From positions 2,294,001-2,358,000 of the forward strand of contig CAVRAV010000001.1 of assembly GCA_963719165.1 (NCBI GenBank): a DNA stretch of 64,000 bases, read 5' to 3'. Origin of the DNA: JAOUEA01 sp963719165. Lineage in GTDB: Bacteria > Actinomycetota > UBA4738 > HRBIN12. The notes beneath the pieces were generated by a model, which saw only the letters and a program-made list of their open reading frames with translations, was not told the DNA's origin and ran no database searches. The position numbers were made by a program, and so were the translations under genes. Positions 17,531 through 25,803 of the stretch are shown here, piece after piece; position 1 is the first letter of the stretch; each line of letters starts with the position of its first letter.

Positions 17531-20469
17531 GAGGCGGCCTGCCGCGGCCGTCGCACGGACGCGATCGGGAACACCGGCTGGCCCTCGGGGTAGAGCGGGC
17601 AGAGCGACTTGAAGTCGCAGAACCGGCAGTTCGCATAGGGATTCGGAAGGTAGACCTCGGACTCGTTCAGGTCCTTCTTGCGCTGGATGAGCCCGGCGAG
17701 CCGCTCACGCATCTCCGCCTGGTAGCGCTCCTCCTCGCGGGGGTTGATCGGCATCTTGCGGAAGTCGATGTCCGGACGCTTCCAGTTGCCGCGCAGGAAG
17801 GCCAACTCGACGGTGCGAACCGGCTTGAACTGCGCGAGCGCCTCGGACTCTTGCACCGCGAGGTAGTAGATGCCGAGTTGCAGGCTGTCTTTGGGCGGCC
17901 CCGCGTTGTCGCTCTTGCCGGTCTTGAAGTCCGTGATGGTGGTGCCGTCCTTGACCGACGGGCCGATCCGGTCGATGTAGCCGATCACCGTGACGCCTTC
18001 GAACGCGAACTCGAAGAACTGCTCGATCCCCAGGGCGGGGATCTCGCCGTACGTCTCGAACCAGTTGCGCAGCATGTGATCGCGCGCGAGCGCCCGGAAA
18101 GCCTCGGAGACCGCGAGCGACGGGAACTCCTGCGCTCGCCAGCGCAGGTCGAGCGCCTCCACCATCACGCGCGGGTCCTTCCCGACGTTCCCGCGCTCCA
18201 CGTCTTCGATCAGTTTGTGCACGGTCTTGCCCACCCACGCGTGGTATCCGCCGGGACGACCCAGGCCGAGCTCGTCACCCAGCACGTGCATCAGCTCGCA
18301 GGCCTCGAGGTTCGACAGGCGCGAGTACGACACACGGATCTCCTCGTGCAGGGGTCCCCCGGGATCGGTCCAGTCGTGCTGGAACCACCAGCGTCCGGGA
18401 TCGACACCCAGGCTCACGAGGCCCTCGAGCGCGGCGAGCCTCCGCCACCAAGGGAGGTCGGGCTCGGCCAACTCCCGGCGCCACGCCACGGCCGCTTCCC
18501 GAACGGAGACAGGCTCCTCGAACGGACCAGCGGGGGCGGGCGTCCAGGAGAGCTGCCGCTCGCGCACGAAGCGCGAGCGAAGCGTGAGCTCGTCGGCGTC
18601 GGGGTGGGCATCGGCGCACAGCAGGACCACGCGACTGCGCGCGCGCGCGAGGACGGCGTCGAACAGGCGTCGTTCGTCCTGCAGCCGCTCGCGGTTCCGC
18701 TCGGCGTTCGTGACGACGCGGTCGAGCACCGCCAGGTCGAACATGGGCTCGGCGCGATGCAGGCTGGGGAAGTTGCCCTCGGTGACCCCCGTGAGGATGA
18801 TCGCTTCGAACTCGCGACCCACGGTGCCGTGGGCGGTGAGCACGTGGACGGCATCGTGCTCGGACCGCTCCCACGCCGAGCGACCGGGCCCGTGCTCGCC
18901 GGCGTCCAAGGACTCCAGGAACCCCGCCACGCTCTTGTCGTTGCCGTCGTCGGCCTCCGAGACCATGTTCGCGAACGTCACCACGGTGTCGAGCTCGCGG
19001 CGCGCCTCGGCGTCGCGATCCGAGCGCTCCACCAGCGTTCGAGAGAACGGGAGGGATTCCCACAGCTGCCTGAAGGCGTCCTGCACCGACATGCCCGCGA
19101 ACAACGACGCCGTGGCGAGACCCTCGCGTGCGGCCTCGACCTGGGCGACCTCGTGGGCGCTCAGGCCTTCGGTGATGTCGAGCGCGTCCGCGCCCGAGCC
19201 GGTGGTCGCGGCGGCCGAGCGCATCAGCCCCCGCGCGGTTGCGGGCGAGAGGCCGACGACGTCGGAGGTCAACAGCTGTTCGATCAGCTCTTCACGCCGT
19301 GGCTCGTCGGCCACCAACCATCGCAGCGCCAGGACATAAGGCCGGGTAGCAGGTTCGGACGTGAGCGAGAGCCCGCGCTCCGGCACGACGCGCGGGATGC
19401 GCGCGTCGTCGAGGGCGCGCAGCAGGCCTCCCAGGTGCGCGCCCTGCCGCCGAACGACGACCGCGAGGTCGGCCCAGGCCACTCCCTCTTCCACGTGGAG
19501 CCTACGGAGCTCGCGGGCGACGGCCGCGTGCTCATCCGAGGCGTGCGGCGCCACCCAGGCCTCGATCGTCGCCGACTCCGTCGTTCGATGATCCTGGGTG
19601 AGCGTGAGGGCCTCGGCTCCCGGGAACCGCTCCAGGAACCGGTCCAGGGGCACGCGCGACATGCCCTGGAAGGAGAAGAGGTGGGCCTCGGGGTCGGCGG
19701 CGGCCATCAGGTCCGGCGACCGCAGCCCCAAGAGGATCGCCTCCGCCGCGAGGGTCGTGTCTTGCAGATCGTCGACCAACAGGTGTTCGAACAGCGGCTC
19801 CCCCTGCACGGACACCGCGGCCGCGCGTTGGAGCAGCGCGCCGAAGTCCACCGCGTTGAGGTCGTCGAGAACCGTCTGGTAGCGGCCCAGGAAGCGGGCG
19901 AGCTCCTGCCAGCCGGTCAGGCCGCGCGCGTCGGCGGCCTTCGCGATCGCCTCCGGGGTTCGCATCTCCTCCTGGGCGCGCACCAGGAACTGGCGGACCT
20001 CGTCAACGAAGCCGCGCAGCCTCAGCAGCGAACCATACGCTGGCCAGTCGGCCGGGTCCTCGCCCTCGAGGAGCTCGCGCACCTTTGCGAACTGCTCCGC
20101 GGTCCCCAGGACCCGCGGCGGTTCGTCGTAGCCCATCGCCCCGTGCCGCTCGCGCAGGATCCGGTTGGCGAGACCGTGGAACGTGACGACCTGCAGGCTC
20201 GGCAGGGAGGACGGGAGCCGGTTCAGCAGCGCGCCGCGCGTTGCGTTCCTGGCCCCCACGGAACCCACGACCAGAGCCACCCGCTCCGGATCGGAGCCGG
20301 CCTCGATGAGCTGCGTGAACCGCTCTCGCACGACGGTGGACTTGCCGGTGCCGGCGCCCCCCAGCACCAACAGGGCGCCGTCCCCGTGATCGAGGACGCG
20401 CTGCTGATCGCCGTCGGGGAGGAACGGGGGGGCCGCCACCCGGTCGATGCTACTCGGCGGTGGCGACAC
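17527..20469 (-). CDS. adnA: AdnA-like helicase-nuclease subunit
   Basis: 980 residues. The N-terminal UvrD-like motor has an intact Walker A (LVLGGAGTGKST), but motif II reads VDDLQD and the region of motif VI (VLARARSRVVLL) departs from the consensus. This fits the view that in mycobacterial AdnAB the AdnB motor does most of the work. The C-terminal nuclease has ITDFKTGKSD and a four-Cys Fe-S cluster: Cys in LSNLEACELM plus CRFCDFKSLC. It is the first gene of the adnA-adnB operon, as in mycobacteria. The start is a GTG at 20469; the helicase Q-motif region follows soon after. Confidence 0.88.
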   Translation of the reverse strand: MSPPPSSIDRVAAPPFLPDGDQQRVLDHGDGALLVLGGAGTGKSTVVRERFTQLIEAGSDPERVALVVGSVGARNATRGALLNRLPSSLPSLQVVTFHGLANRILRERHGAMGYDEPPRVLGTAEQFAKVRELLEGEDPADWPAYGSLLRLRGFVDEVRQFLVRAQEEMRTPEAIAKAADARGLTGWQELARFLGRYQTVLDDLNAVDFGALLQRAAAVSVQGEPLFEHLLVDDLQDTTLAAEAILLGLRSPDLMAAADPEAHLFSFQGMSRVPLDRFLERFPGAEALTLTQDHRTTESATIEAWVAPHASDEHAAVARELRRLHVEEGVAWADLAVVVRRQGAHLGGLLRALDDARIPRVVPERGLSLTSEPATRPYVLALRWLVADEPRREELIEQLLTSDVVGLSPATARGLMRSAAATTGSGADALDITEGLSAHEVAQVEAAREGLATASLFAGMSVQDAFRQLWESLPFSRTLVERSDRDAEARRELDTVVTFANMVSEADDGNDKSVAGFLESLDAGEHGPGRSAWERSEHDAVHVLTAHGTVGREFEAIILTGVTEGNFPSLHRAEPMFDLAVLDRVVTNAERNRERLQDERRLFDAVLARARSRVVLLCADAHPDADELTLRSRFVRERQLSWTPAPAGPFEEPVSVREAAVAWRRELAEPDLPWWRRLAALEGLVSLGVDPGRWWFQHDWTDPGGPLHEEIRVSYSRLSNLEACELMHVLGDELGLGRPGGYHAWVGKTVHKLIEDVERGNVGKDPRVMVEALDLRWRAQEFPSLAVSEAFRALARDHMLRNWFETYGEIPALGIEQFFEFAFEGVTVIGYIDRIGPSVKDGTTITDFKTGKSDNAGPPKDSLQLGIYYLAVQESEALAQFKPVRTVELAFLRGNWKRPDIDFRKMPINPREEERYQAEMRERLAGLIQRKKDLNESEVYLPNPYANCRFCDFKSLCPLYPEGQPVFPIASVRRPRQAAS

Positions 20470-20496
20470 GCTCGCATGCCGCCGCGGACTCGTGCC

Positions 20497-20946
20497 TCAG
20501 TTCTCAGACTCCACCTTCTTCTTGAGCAAGGTCATCCGCTCGTTGATGTCGCGTTTGCCGGTGAGTGGGAACAGGATCGGCGCCATCACCGCGGGAGCTC
20601 CGTGCAGCTTCGGGAAGGTGAGGGTGAAGGCAACCTCCGTCCCGCCATCGCCGGCCGGCCGAAGCTCCCACTCATTGGTGAACGTGCCGACGGCATCCTT
20701 CGCGCTGAACGCGAACCGTGTGGGTTCGAGGCGTTCCGTGATCTCGCCGTCGTTCGAGTTCTCCTTGTTGCCCGGGATCCATCCCACCGAGTGGTAGGTC
20801 GAACCGACCTGATTGGGTTCGCCGCCCGTCCACTTCACGGTGTAGGCCTTGGGCGACCATGACGCGTGGGTTTCCAGATCCGCGACCATCGCCCACACCT
20901 TCTCCGGCGGTGCCTGGATCGACGTGGTGAACGTGCCTCCCAGCAT
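20497..20946 (-). CDS. SRPBCC (START-like) polyketide cyclase/CoxG-type protein
   Basis: 149 residues with the SRPBCC fold: opening strand TFTTSIQAPPEKVWAMVADL, the GGEPNQVGSTYH turn, FTNEWELRPAGDGGTEVAFT, and a long C-terminal helix (DINERMTLLKKKVES). These proteins bind hydrophobic ligands in a deep pocket. The ligand and partner here are unknown. The ATG at 20946 is fixed by a strong AGGGAGGA about five bases upstream; a longer reading from 21015 has no such site. It follows the start of adnA on the same strand but is probably a separate transcription unit. Confidence 0.8.
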   Translation of the reverse strand: MLGGTFTTSIQAPPEKVWAMVADLETHASWSPKAYTVKWTGGEPNQVGSTYHSVGWIPGNKENSNDGEITERLEPTRFAFSAKDAVGTFTNEWELRPAGDGGTEVAFTLTFPKLHGAPAVMAPILFPLTGKRDINERMTLLKKKVESEN

Positions 20947-21088
20947 GTGGTCCTCCCTGATGAACGTGAACGCGTCGGACGATGCCATCGTCACGCCGAT
21001 CAGGTTCTTTGGCAACCAGCTCGAATCCGGTGGCGCTTCCGTTCATCGAGAACCTCTTCCGGGCCTCTTCCGCGGCTGATCGCCGGGG

Positions 21089-22255
21089 CTAAAAGTCGTT
21101 CTGATCCGGGCGCGGTGGGGGATCGCCGCCGGACACCGGAGCTGACGCGTCCATCGGACGGCCCTCGATCTCCCGCCGGTACCAGCGTTCGATATCGCCC
21201 GGACCGATCGCGCCGATGAGGCGGCCGTCTTGCAGCACGAGGCCCTCCCGTCCCGAAAGCCACTCGAGCGTTTCCTCGAGCGACTCCTCGGGAGCGATCA
21301 CTGGGGTTTGGGTGAGGGGAATCGTGGCGTCGCGGACCGGGCGCATCGGATCGCGCGTGCCCACGCGCCGCGCCGAAGTCATGGACACCGTGCCGATCAC
21401 CGTGCCGTCGGCATCCACCACGGGGAACGCACCCGCCTGGTCCCCACGCAGCGCCACGTCGAGGGCCTGGGTGAGCGTCATGTCGGCCGGCACCGAGGTG
21501 GGCGGCGGACGCATGACGTCGCCCGCCCGTCCACGCGCGAGCTGATCGCGGAACGCGATCCGCTGATCCATCCCGCGTCCTGTCGCGAGCATCACGAAGC
21601 CCAGGTACCCCAGGAAGATCGCGAAGAACGCGTCCGTGCTATGGGTCAGCGACCAGGCGGCGCCCGCCAGCAGAGCCACGCCCACGCCAACGCCCACGTA
21701 GCCCGCCACCCGCAGCGCCGTCCGCCGGCTGTTCGTGATGCCCCAGACGATGGCGAGCAGCATGCGCCCGCCGTCTAGGGGGAATCCTGGCAGCGTGTTC
21801 ATCGCGGCGAAGAACACGCTGAGGACGGCGAGGTAGCGCAGGATCACGTGGAGGGCATCCTGGGTGAGCTGGCCGCCCAGCCAGAAGATTCCCGCCATCA
21901 GGAGGGTGGAGAACGGGCCGACGAACGCGACCAGGAACTCGCCCAGGGCCCCTCGCGCGTTCGCGCGCGTCTCCGTCGCGCCGCCCCAGAAGACGAGCGT
22001 GATGCCGGAAACGGGAAGATCGAGCGCGCGCGCCATCGCCGCATGTGCCCCCTCGTGGATGAGGACGCTCCCGAAGAACAGCACGCCGGTGAGTACCGCC
22101 AAGACCAAAGCGGTGCTCGGTTGCTCGCTCGCGAAGCCTTGCGTGAGCCCGACGTACTGGCCCCACACGTAGATCGCCGCGATCAGCGCCCATGAGGTGC
22201 CCACGTACAGCGGGATCCCCCGGATCGTCGCGATCTTCCAGCGCTTGCCGCCCAT
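21089..22255 (-). CDS. Site-2-protease-family (M50) membrane metalloprotease with CBS domains
   Basis: 388 residues with about six membrane helices. The zinc site is LIHEGAHAA (HExxH) and the distal NTLPGFPLDGGR supplies the Asp ligand, as in Rip3/SpoIVFB-type intramembrane proteases. Two CBS repeats follow (about 255-370: DVMRPPPTSVPADMTLTQAL and VIAPEESLEETLEWL), usually binding adenosine nucleotides and regulating activity. The ATG at 22255 (MGGKRWKI) starts right before the first conserved segment. The Pro-rich tail is not conserved. The substrate, often an anti-sigma factor, is unknown and no such pair is adjacent. Confidence 0.9.
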   Translation of the reverse strand: MGGKRWKIATIRGIPLYVGTSWALIAAIYVWGQYVGLTQGFASEQPSTALVLAVLTGVLFFGSVLIHEGAHAAMARALDLPVSGITLVFWGGATETRANARGALGEFLVAFVGPFSTLLMAGIFWLGGQLTQDALHVILRYLAVLSVFFAAMNTLPGFPLDGGRMLLAIVWGITNSRRTALRVAGYVGVGVGVALLAGAAWSLTHSTDAFFAIFLGYLGFVMLATGRGMDQRIAFRDQLARGRAGDVMRPPPTSVPADMTLTQALDVALRGDQAGAFPVVDADGTVIGTVSMTSARRVGTRDPMRPVRDATIPLTQTPVIAPEESLEETLEWLSGREGLVLQDGRLIGAIGPGDIERWYRREIEGRPMDASAPVSGGDPPPRPDQNDF

Positions 22256-22310
22256 GGCCCGAGCGTACCCGGCGGCGCGCCATCGCGGGGGAGCCGCCGA
22301 TACTGGAGGC

Positions 22311-22781
22311 GTGACGATCCGGCACCGACCCGTCCTTACCGCCATGCTCGTGCTCGCGGCGGCGTGCTCGTATGGGCCCCCGACGTCATCGCCCGCCCCG
22401 ACGTCTCCCGCCGGCTGCAATGGAGCGACCACGAACACGATCCGGGCCGTGTCGCTTTCGTTCGACCGCGACTGCATGGCGGTGCCGGCCGAGGTGACGT
22501 CCACGCTGACGTTCGCGAACGACGACGCGGGCGAATCGCACAACGTGGCCATCTACCCCGAGGACAGCTGCCTCGCGAAGGCGGTCACGGCAGGGCGCGA
22601 GCCCCGGTGTCCGCAACCCACGGAGGCCGCGGTCTTCCGGGGAAGCGTGGTCATCGGGATCGAGCGCATCACCTACCACATCCCGGCGCTCACCTCCGCG
22701 CGGTACGTGTTCGTGTGCGAGGTGCACCTATCGATGCACGGCGCCTTCCGCTCGATGCACGGCGCCTTCCGCGTGGCGTGA
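22311..22781 (+). CDS. Cupredoxin-like lipoprotein with duplicated copper-loop segment
   Basis: 156 residues. A lipobox (LAAAC, Cys19) predicts a membrane-tethered lipoprotein. The domain resembles single blue-copper (type 1) proteins: an upstream His in GESHNVAIY, and a C-terminal ligand loop beginning CEVHLSMHGAF, which would supply Cys, His and Met. The last 14 residues contain SMHGAFR twice, produced by a perfect 21-base tandem repeat (22731-22772). The single-copy ending would match ordinary cupredoxins better. The GTG at 22311 follows GGAGG. A role in electron transfer or copper handling is inferred from the fold only. Confidence 0.78.
   Translation: MTIRHRPVLTAMLVLAAACSYGPPTSSPAPTSPAGCNGATTNTIRAVSLSFDRDCMAVPAEVTSTLTFANDDAGESHNVAIYPEDSCLAKAVTAGREPRCPQPTEAAVFRGSVVIGIERITYHIPALTSARYVFVCEVHLSMHGAFRSMHGAFRVA
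22731..22772 (+). repeat. Perfect 21-bp tandem duplication inside the cupredoxin gene
   Basis: Two identical 21-base units (22731-22751 and 22752-22772), each encoding SMHGAFR, lie in frame at the 3' end of the cupredoxin lipoprotein gene. Because the length is a multiple of three the reading frame is kept. The duplication adds a second Met-His pair right after the copper-binding Cys/His. Confidence 0.95.
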
Positions 22782-22800
22782 TGGGGCACGATCATGTTGC

Positions 22801-22838
22801 CGCGGGTGGCCCGCGAGCTAGTCCGCCCGAGACTAGCT
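22801..22838. terminator. Two adjacent hairpins between convergent genes (candidate bidirectional terminator)
   Basis: A 6-bp stem with a 3-base loop (22801-22815, CGCGGG/CCCGCG) is followed at once by an 8-bp stem AGCTAGTC/GACTAGCT with a 7-base loop (22816-22838). They sit between the stop of the cupredoxin gene and the stop of the convergent DUF72 gene, overlapping the latter. There is no clear T-tract, so termination is inferred from position and pairing. Confidence 0.45.
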
Positions 22839-23756
22839 GGACTCGCCGCCGAGCTCTAGGTCCAGCAGCGAGCCCAGTTCCGCGGCGTTGCGCACCGCGA
22901 AGTCCCGATAGCAATTGTTCATGAGGACGTGCGTCTCCCGGGCCTGCGCGGCAAGGCCCTGGATCCGTGGCGCCCATTCCTGGAGCTCCGCCTCCGAGTA
23001 GTCGTACCTGAACCGCTCGCTCGCCGTGTCGCTCTTCACGTTCCACGCCTCCGCGTTGCGACCGTGGAACCTCACCATGGCGAGGTCGGACGCGGTTGCG
23101 GCGGCGATCGGCGGAAGGCTCGAGTCGAAACCCTGCGGCATGTCCACGCAGACGTACGGCAGGTCGTGCTCCTCCAAGAAGCCCAGGGTCTCCTCGGTGT
23201 TCTCAGGCTTCATCCACGAGGCGTGCCGGAACTCCACCGCTACGCGGAAGTCACCGAGCCGCCCGGCGCACTCCTCGACGTAGGCCTTGTTCTTGCGGCT
23301 GATCGTGAACCACTGCGGGAACTGGAAGAGGACGGCGCCGAGCTTGCCCGCCGAGTGCAGCGGCATCAGGGCGTCGCGGAACCGCTGCCAGACCTCGTCC
23401 ACGGCGTCGGGGGGCAGCTGTTCGCGATAGACGAACCGCTTCTCGAGCGATCCATCAGGCAGCTTCTCCCGCAGGTCCGCATAGAGAGAGTCGGGCCGCG
23501 TCGGGTGGTTCGTGAGGAGCGAGTAGGCCTTGATGTTGAACGTGAAGTGCGGTGGCGTGCGTTCGATCCACAGTACGGAGTTCTTCTCCGAGGGTGGGTA
23601 GTAGTAGGAAGAGTCCACCTCCACCAACGGGAACCGTGTGGCGTAGTAGCGCAGGCGCGCCTCGGCGGTCTTGGTCCCGGGAGGGTAGAACCCGCCGTCC
23701 TTCACCAGCGTCGGATCGGTCCAAGACGACGTCCCGATGAGAACACGGCCGGCCAT
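22833..23756 (-). CDS. DUF72 (YecE-like) family protein
   Basis: 307 residues with the DUF72 TIM-barrel signature: N-terminal RVLIGTSSWTDPTLVK, FYPPGTKTAEARLRYYATRF, VEVDSSYYYPPSE, FNIKAYSLLTNHPTRP, a central LFQFPQWF, and the C-terminal VLMNNCYRDFAVRNA, close to the family's NN-CYxDxA-NA motif. Function is unknown; the fold is related to endonuclease IV/xylose isomerase barrels. The start ATG at 23756 lies one base after the stop of the membrane-protein gene, so they form an operon. A short stretch resembling the 5' end of this gene recurs near 24.25 kb. Confidence 0.92.
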   Translation of the reverse strand: MAGRVLIGTSSWTDPTLVKDGGFYPPGTKTAEARLRYYATRFPLVEVDSSYYYPPSEKNSVLWIERTPPHFTFNIKAYSLLTNHPTRPDSLYADLREKLPDGSLEKRFVYREQLPPDAVDEVWQRFRDALMPLHSAGKLGAVLFQFPQWFTISRKNKAYVEECAGRLGDFRVAVEFRHASWMKPENTEETLGFLEEHDLPYVCVDMPQGFDSSLPPIAAATASDLAMVRFHGRNAEAWNVKSDTASERFRYDYSEAELQEWAPRIQGLAAQARETHVLMNNCYRDFAVRNAAELGSLLDLELGGESS

Positions 23757-23757
23757 C

Positions 23758-24150
23758 TCAGACGTACCGTGCCGACGCCATCGCCACCACCGCCAGGAGA
23801 ACCAGCGAGAAGCTCACGCGCTCGGCGACGACGAGCCGGTGCTGCAGAGCGCCGACGGTCAATGCGGTCCCGAAGCTCGAGCCGACCCAGTCGCCGAAGT
23901 TCGGATACGAGTGCCAGTCGCGCCAGTACAGGAACGACCCGGCGACGACGGTGAACACGGCGTCGATGAACACGACATCCACGAATCGACGCCGGCGAAG
24001 CTCCGATATGAACGGCGCCCCCGCTTCCCCGAGCGTCGCGGCGCTGGGCTGCACGAACACCACCACCACGAACAACGAGCCGACCCAGATAACGCCCGTG
24101 ACGATGTGGACGATACGAAGGATCACCATGGGTGCGTCGGTCGCCGGCAT
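23758..24150 (-). CDS. Small CopD-like/DUF2269-type integral membrane protein
   Basis: 130 residues with four predicted membrane helices. The first, VILRIVHIVTGVIWVGSLFV, has the paired His and Trp-Val-Gly pattern found in CopD-like and DUF2269 proteins, which may bind heme or copper, but the match is loose. The ATG at 24150 is set by GAGGAG about five bases upstream. It is immediately upstream of DUF72 (one base apart). Topology is clear; function is not. Confidence 0.7.
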   Translation of the reverse strand: MPATDAPMVILRIVHIVTGVIWVGSLFVVVVFVQPSAATLGEAGAPFISELRRRRFVDVVFIDAVFTVVAGSFLYWRDWHSYPNFGDWVGSSFGTALTVGALQHRLVVAERVSFSLVLLAVVAMASARYV

Positions 24151-24229
24151 CGCCGCTCCTCTCCGGACGTCCGCGAGTGTCCTATGGATCGAGCACCAGC
24201 GCCACGATTCGAGGGCAAAGCAGTGGGGC

Positions 24230-24262
24230 ACCCGGCGACCATATCGACGTCCCGATCAGGAT
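24230..24262. repeat. Imperfect direct repeat, left copy (flanks the broken Nudix gene)
   Basis: The core ATCGACGTCCCGATCAGGAT recurs at the right copy with one extra T, preceded in both by ACCCGGCG. Read on the minus strand this copy encodes RILIGTSIW, similar to the DUF72 start (RVLIGTSSW), so it may be a remnant of a second DUF72 gene. The remaining reading is short and unlike the family. Confidence 0.6.
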
Positions 24263-24363
24263 CCGAGCCCTGCGTGAATCGTTCATATCTGTCAGTCTCG
24301 GCGGCGAACGGCTTCTCGGGCAAGCGGTATGAGGATGGGTCATAGCCAGGTCGAGGTGAGGCG

Positions 24364-24807
24364 ATGAAGGTCGAGCCCCCCGCTATCCGTGACGTCTACG
24401 CGCTGGTCCGTCGAGGGGATCTACTTCTGCCCCTCCTGCGGGAAGGTACCGGGTACAAGGACGGCGAGTGGGGACCGCCCGCCGGCAAGGTAGAGGTTGG
24501 TGAGACCTACCGAGGAGCCGCCGTTCGTGAACTCCGGGAGGAGACGGGCCTGACCGCCGATCCCGCCGTCATGAGATTCGTGCACCTCTTGCACCGCGAT
24601 CCGGACCCCGGAGAGACGTGACCCTGGGTGGGTACCTTCTTCGACGCCGGCGGCGTGCTCGGTGACCCGGTGAACCGGGAGCCGACGAAGTGCCGCGGAA
24701 TGGACTGGCATCCGATCCATTCGCTTCCGAGTCCGATGATCGACTACGTCGAGCATGTGCTCAAGGCCGTCGCAGAAGGCGTCGCGTACTCCGATTGGCG
24801 ATCGTGA
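24364..24807 (+). pseudogene. Nudix hydrolase interrupted by an in-frame UGA at 24619-24621
   Basis: Read through the UGA, the gene gives a complete Nudix protein of about 147 residues. The Nudix box is GPPAGKVEVGETYRGAAVRE followed by LREETGL. After the stop the same frame continues without interruption, with GDPVNREPTKCRGMDWHPI, IDYVEHVLKAVAEG and a final YSDW, all typical of the C-terminal half of this family. The stop follows HRDPDPGET and could come from a CGA-to-TGA change. selA and selB lie in the same window, so selenocysteine has to be considered. The position is not one where I expect a conserved Cys, which argues against it. Imperfect direct repeats flank the gene. Confidence 0.75.
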
Positions 24808-24818
24808 GGACTGGGTTA

Positions 24819-24852
24819 ACCCGGCGCATCCATCGACGTTCCCGATCAGGAT
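24819..24852. repeat. Imperfect direct repeat, right copy
   Basis: This copy matches the sequence at 24230-24262, sharing ACCCGGCG and the 20-base core with one inserted T. It overlaps the 3' end of the next gene on the minus strand, whose stop codon lies in the repeat. The two copies are about 590 bases apart and bracket the interrupted Nudix gene. Confidence 0.6.
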
Positions 24853-25268
24853 GTCCCCGACCGTTTGGCCTCCTTCTTCGCGGTGCGCGCGTCTTTGTGT
24901 GCGACCGCCTTGTCCTTCGCGGCGATCGCCGTCTCCTTGGCCTTGATCAGGAGGCGGCGTGCCCAGACGTATTCGGTCGAAAGTATCCCGAGGCCCACGA
25001 AGATGAGCGCCCAGCCCGGAAGCACCGGCAGGAGAAGCCCGGCGACGCCCAGTAGCAGCACCACCACGCCGGCGAGGGTCACGGCGACGCGGCGCGCGTT
25101 GCGTCCGATGAAGCGTCCAACCGCCTTGAACGGCACCACCGTGGGATGGTCGTGCCAGCGGCGCGACCGTTCGGGGTCGGTGGCGACGATCTCCGCCACG
25201 ACGGCGTCGGCGTCGCGTTCTTCCGGGTCGTCGCCCCAGACGTCGTGTCGGCGCGGATCGGCGGTCAT
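24846..25268 (-). CDS. PGPGW-type small membrane protein
   Basis: 140 residues. An acidic soluble N-terminus (about 1-55) precedes two membrane helices (about 62-100) containing LLPVLPGWALIFVGLGILST, the Pro-Gly-Trp signature of the actinobacterial TIGR02611/PGPGW family. The tail is Ala/Lys-rich and probably cytoplasmic (AKETAIAAKDKAVAHKDART). Function is unknown. It begins with ATG at 25268 and is followed by the repeat-flanked Nudix region. Confidence 0.78.
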   Translation of the reverse strand: MTADPRRHDVWGDDPEERDADAVVAEIVATDPERSRRWHDHPTVVPFKAVGRFIGRNARRVAVTLAGVVVLLLGVAGLLLPVLPGWALIFVGLGILSTEYVWARRLLIKAKETAIAAKDKAVAHKDARTAKKEAKRSGTS

Positions 25269-25309
25269 GGCCCCGTCATCCTCTCACGCGAATGAGGCCG
25301 AAGCGCCGC

Positions 25310-25768
25310 TCAGTCGTCCCCGCCGCCGCCCCCGCCCCCCCGGTCGTCGTCGCCCCCATGATCGTCTCCGCCCCCGGATCCGGCGGAAGGGCTCGGCGAC
25401 GACGTGCCGCCGCTCTTCGAGGACCCGGAGCCTCCCGATCCATGGTCTCGTTCGGTTCCGCTCGTGGTGCCGGAAGCAGAGGCCGCGACGGTTGCGCCAC
25501 CGCCGCTCGAGCCGCCCGCGGAGGCCGGCGAGGATCCGGCCTGGCGGTGCTGGGGATGACGGGGTGGGGAGGGCTTCCAGGTGGGCTTCCAGGTCTCGAC
25601 GGAAGCGGGTTTCGCGGCTGCGGCCGCGGTGTTCTGTCCCACCGCGTGGATCTGACTGGCGGGTTGGCTCAGCCCGTGCCCGGCCAGCGAGAAGGTCGCG
25701 AACGACAGGGCCATGGCAACGCCCGCGCCCCCGAGCGCGAACAGCGCGAACTTCACGCCCCGCTTCAT
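25310..25768 (-). CDS. Secreted low-complexity protein with Gly/Asp-rich tail
   Basis: 152 residues. A signal peptide or membrane anchor (about 7-30) is followed by a Pro/Trp-containing segment (ETWKPTWKPSPPRHPQ), then Ser/Gly repeats and a tail of Asp clusters separated by Gly (GGGDDHGGDDDRGG). The acidic Gly/Asp tail might bind divalent cations. No family was recognised. The opposite strand is also open here, but the signal peptide and ATG favour this reading. Confidence 0.6.
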   Translation of the reverse strand: MKRGVKFALFALGGAGVAMALSFATFSLAGHGLSQPASQIHAVGQNTAAAAAKPASVETWKPTWKPSPPRHPQHRQAGSSPASAGGSSGGGATVAASASGTTSGTERDHGSGGSGSSKSGGTSSPSPSAGSGGGDDHGGDDDRGGGGGGGDD

Positions 25769-25803
25769 CCGCGAAGGGTAAACAGCGCCAGGCTAAGGAG
25801 GGG

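Noticed and set aside
15206..20862. Very long open frames on the plus strand opposite adnB and adnA (about 800 and 1,000 codons)
   Set aside because: They are antisense shadows produced by high GC at third positions. The minus-strand frames carry complete helicase and nuclease motifs, while the plus-strand translations contain no recognisable domain.
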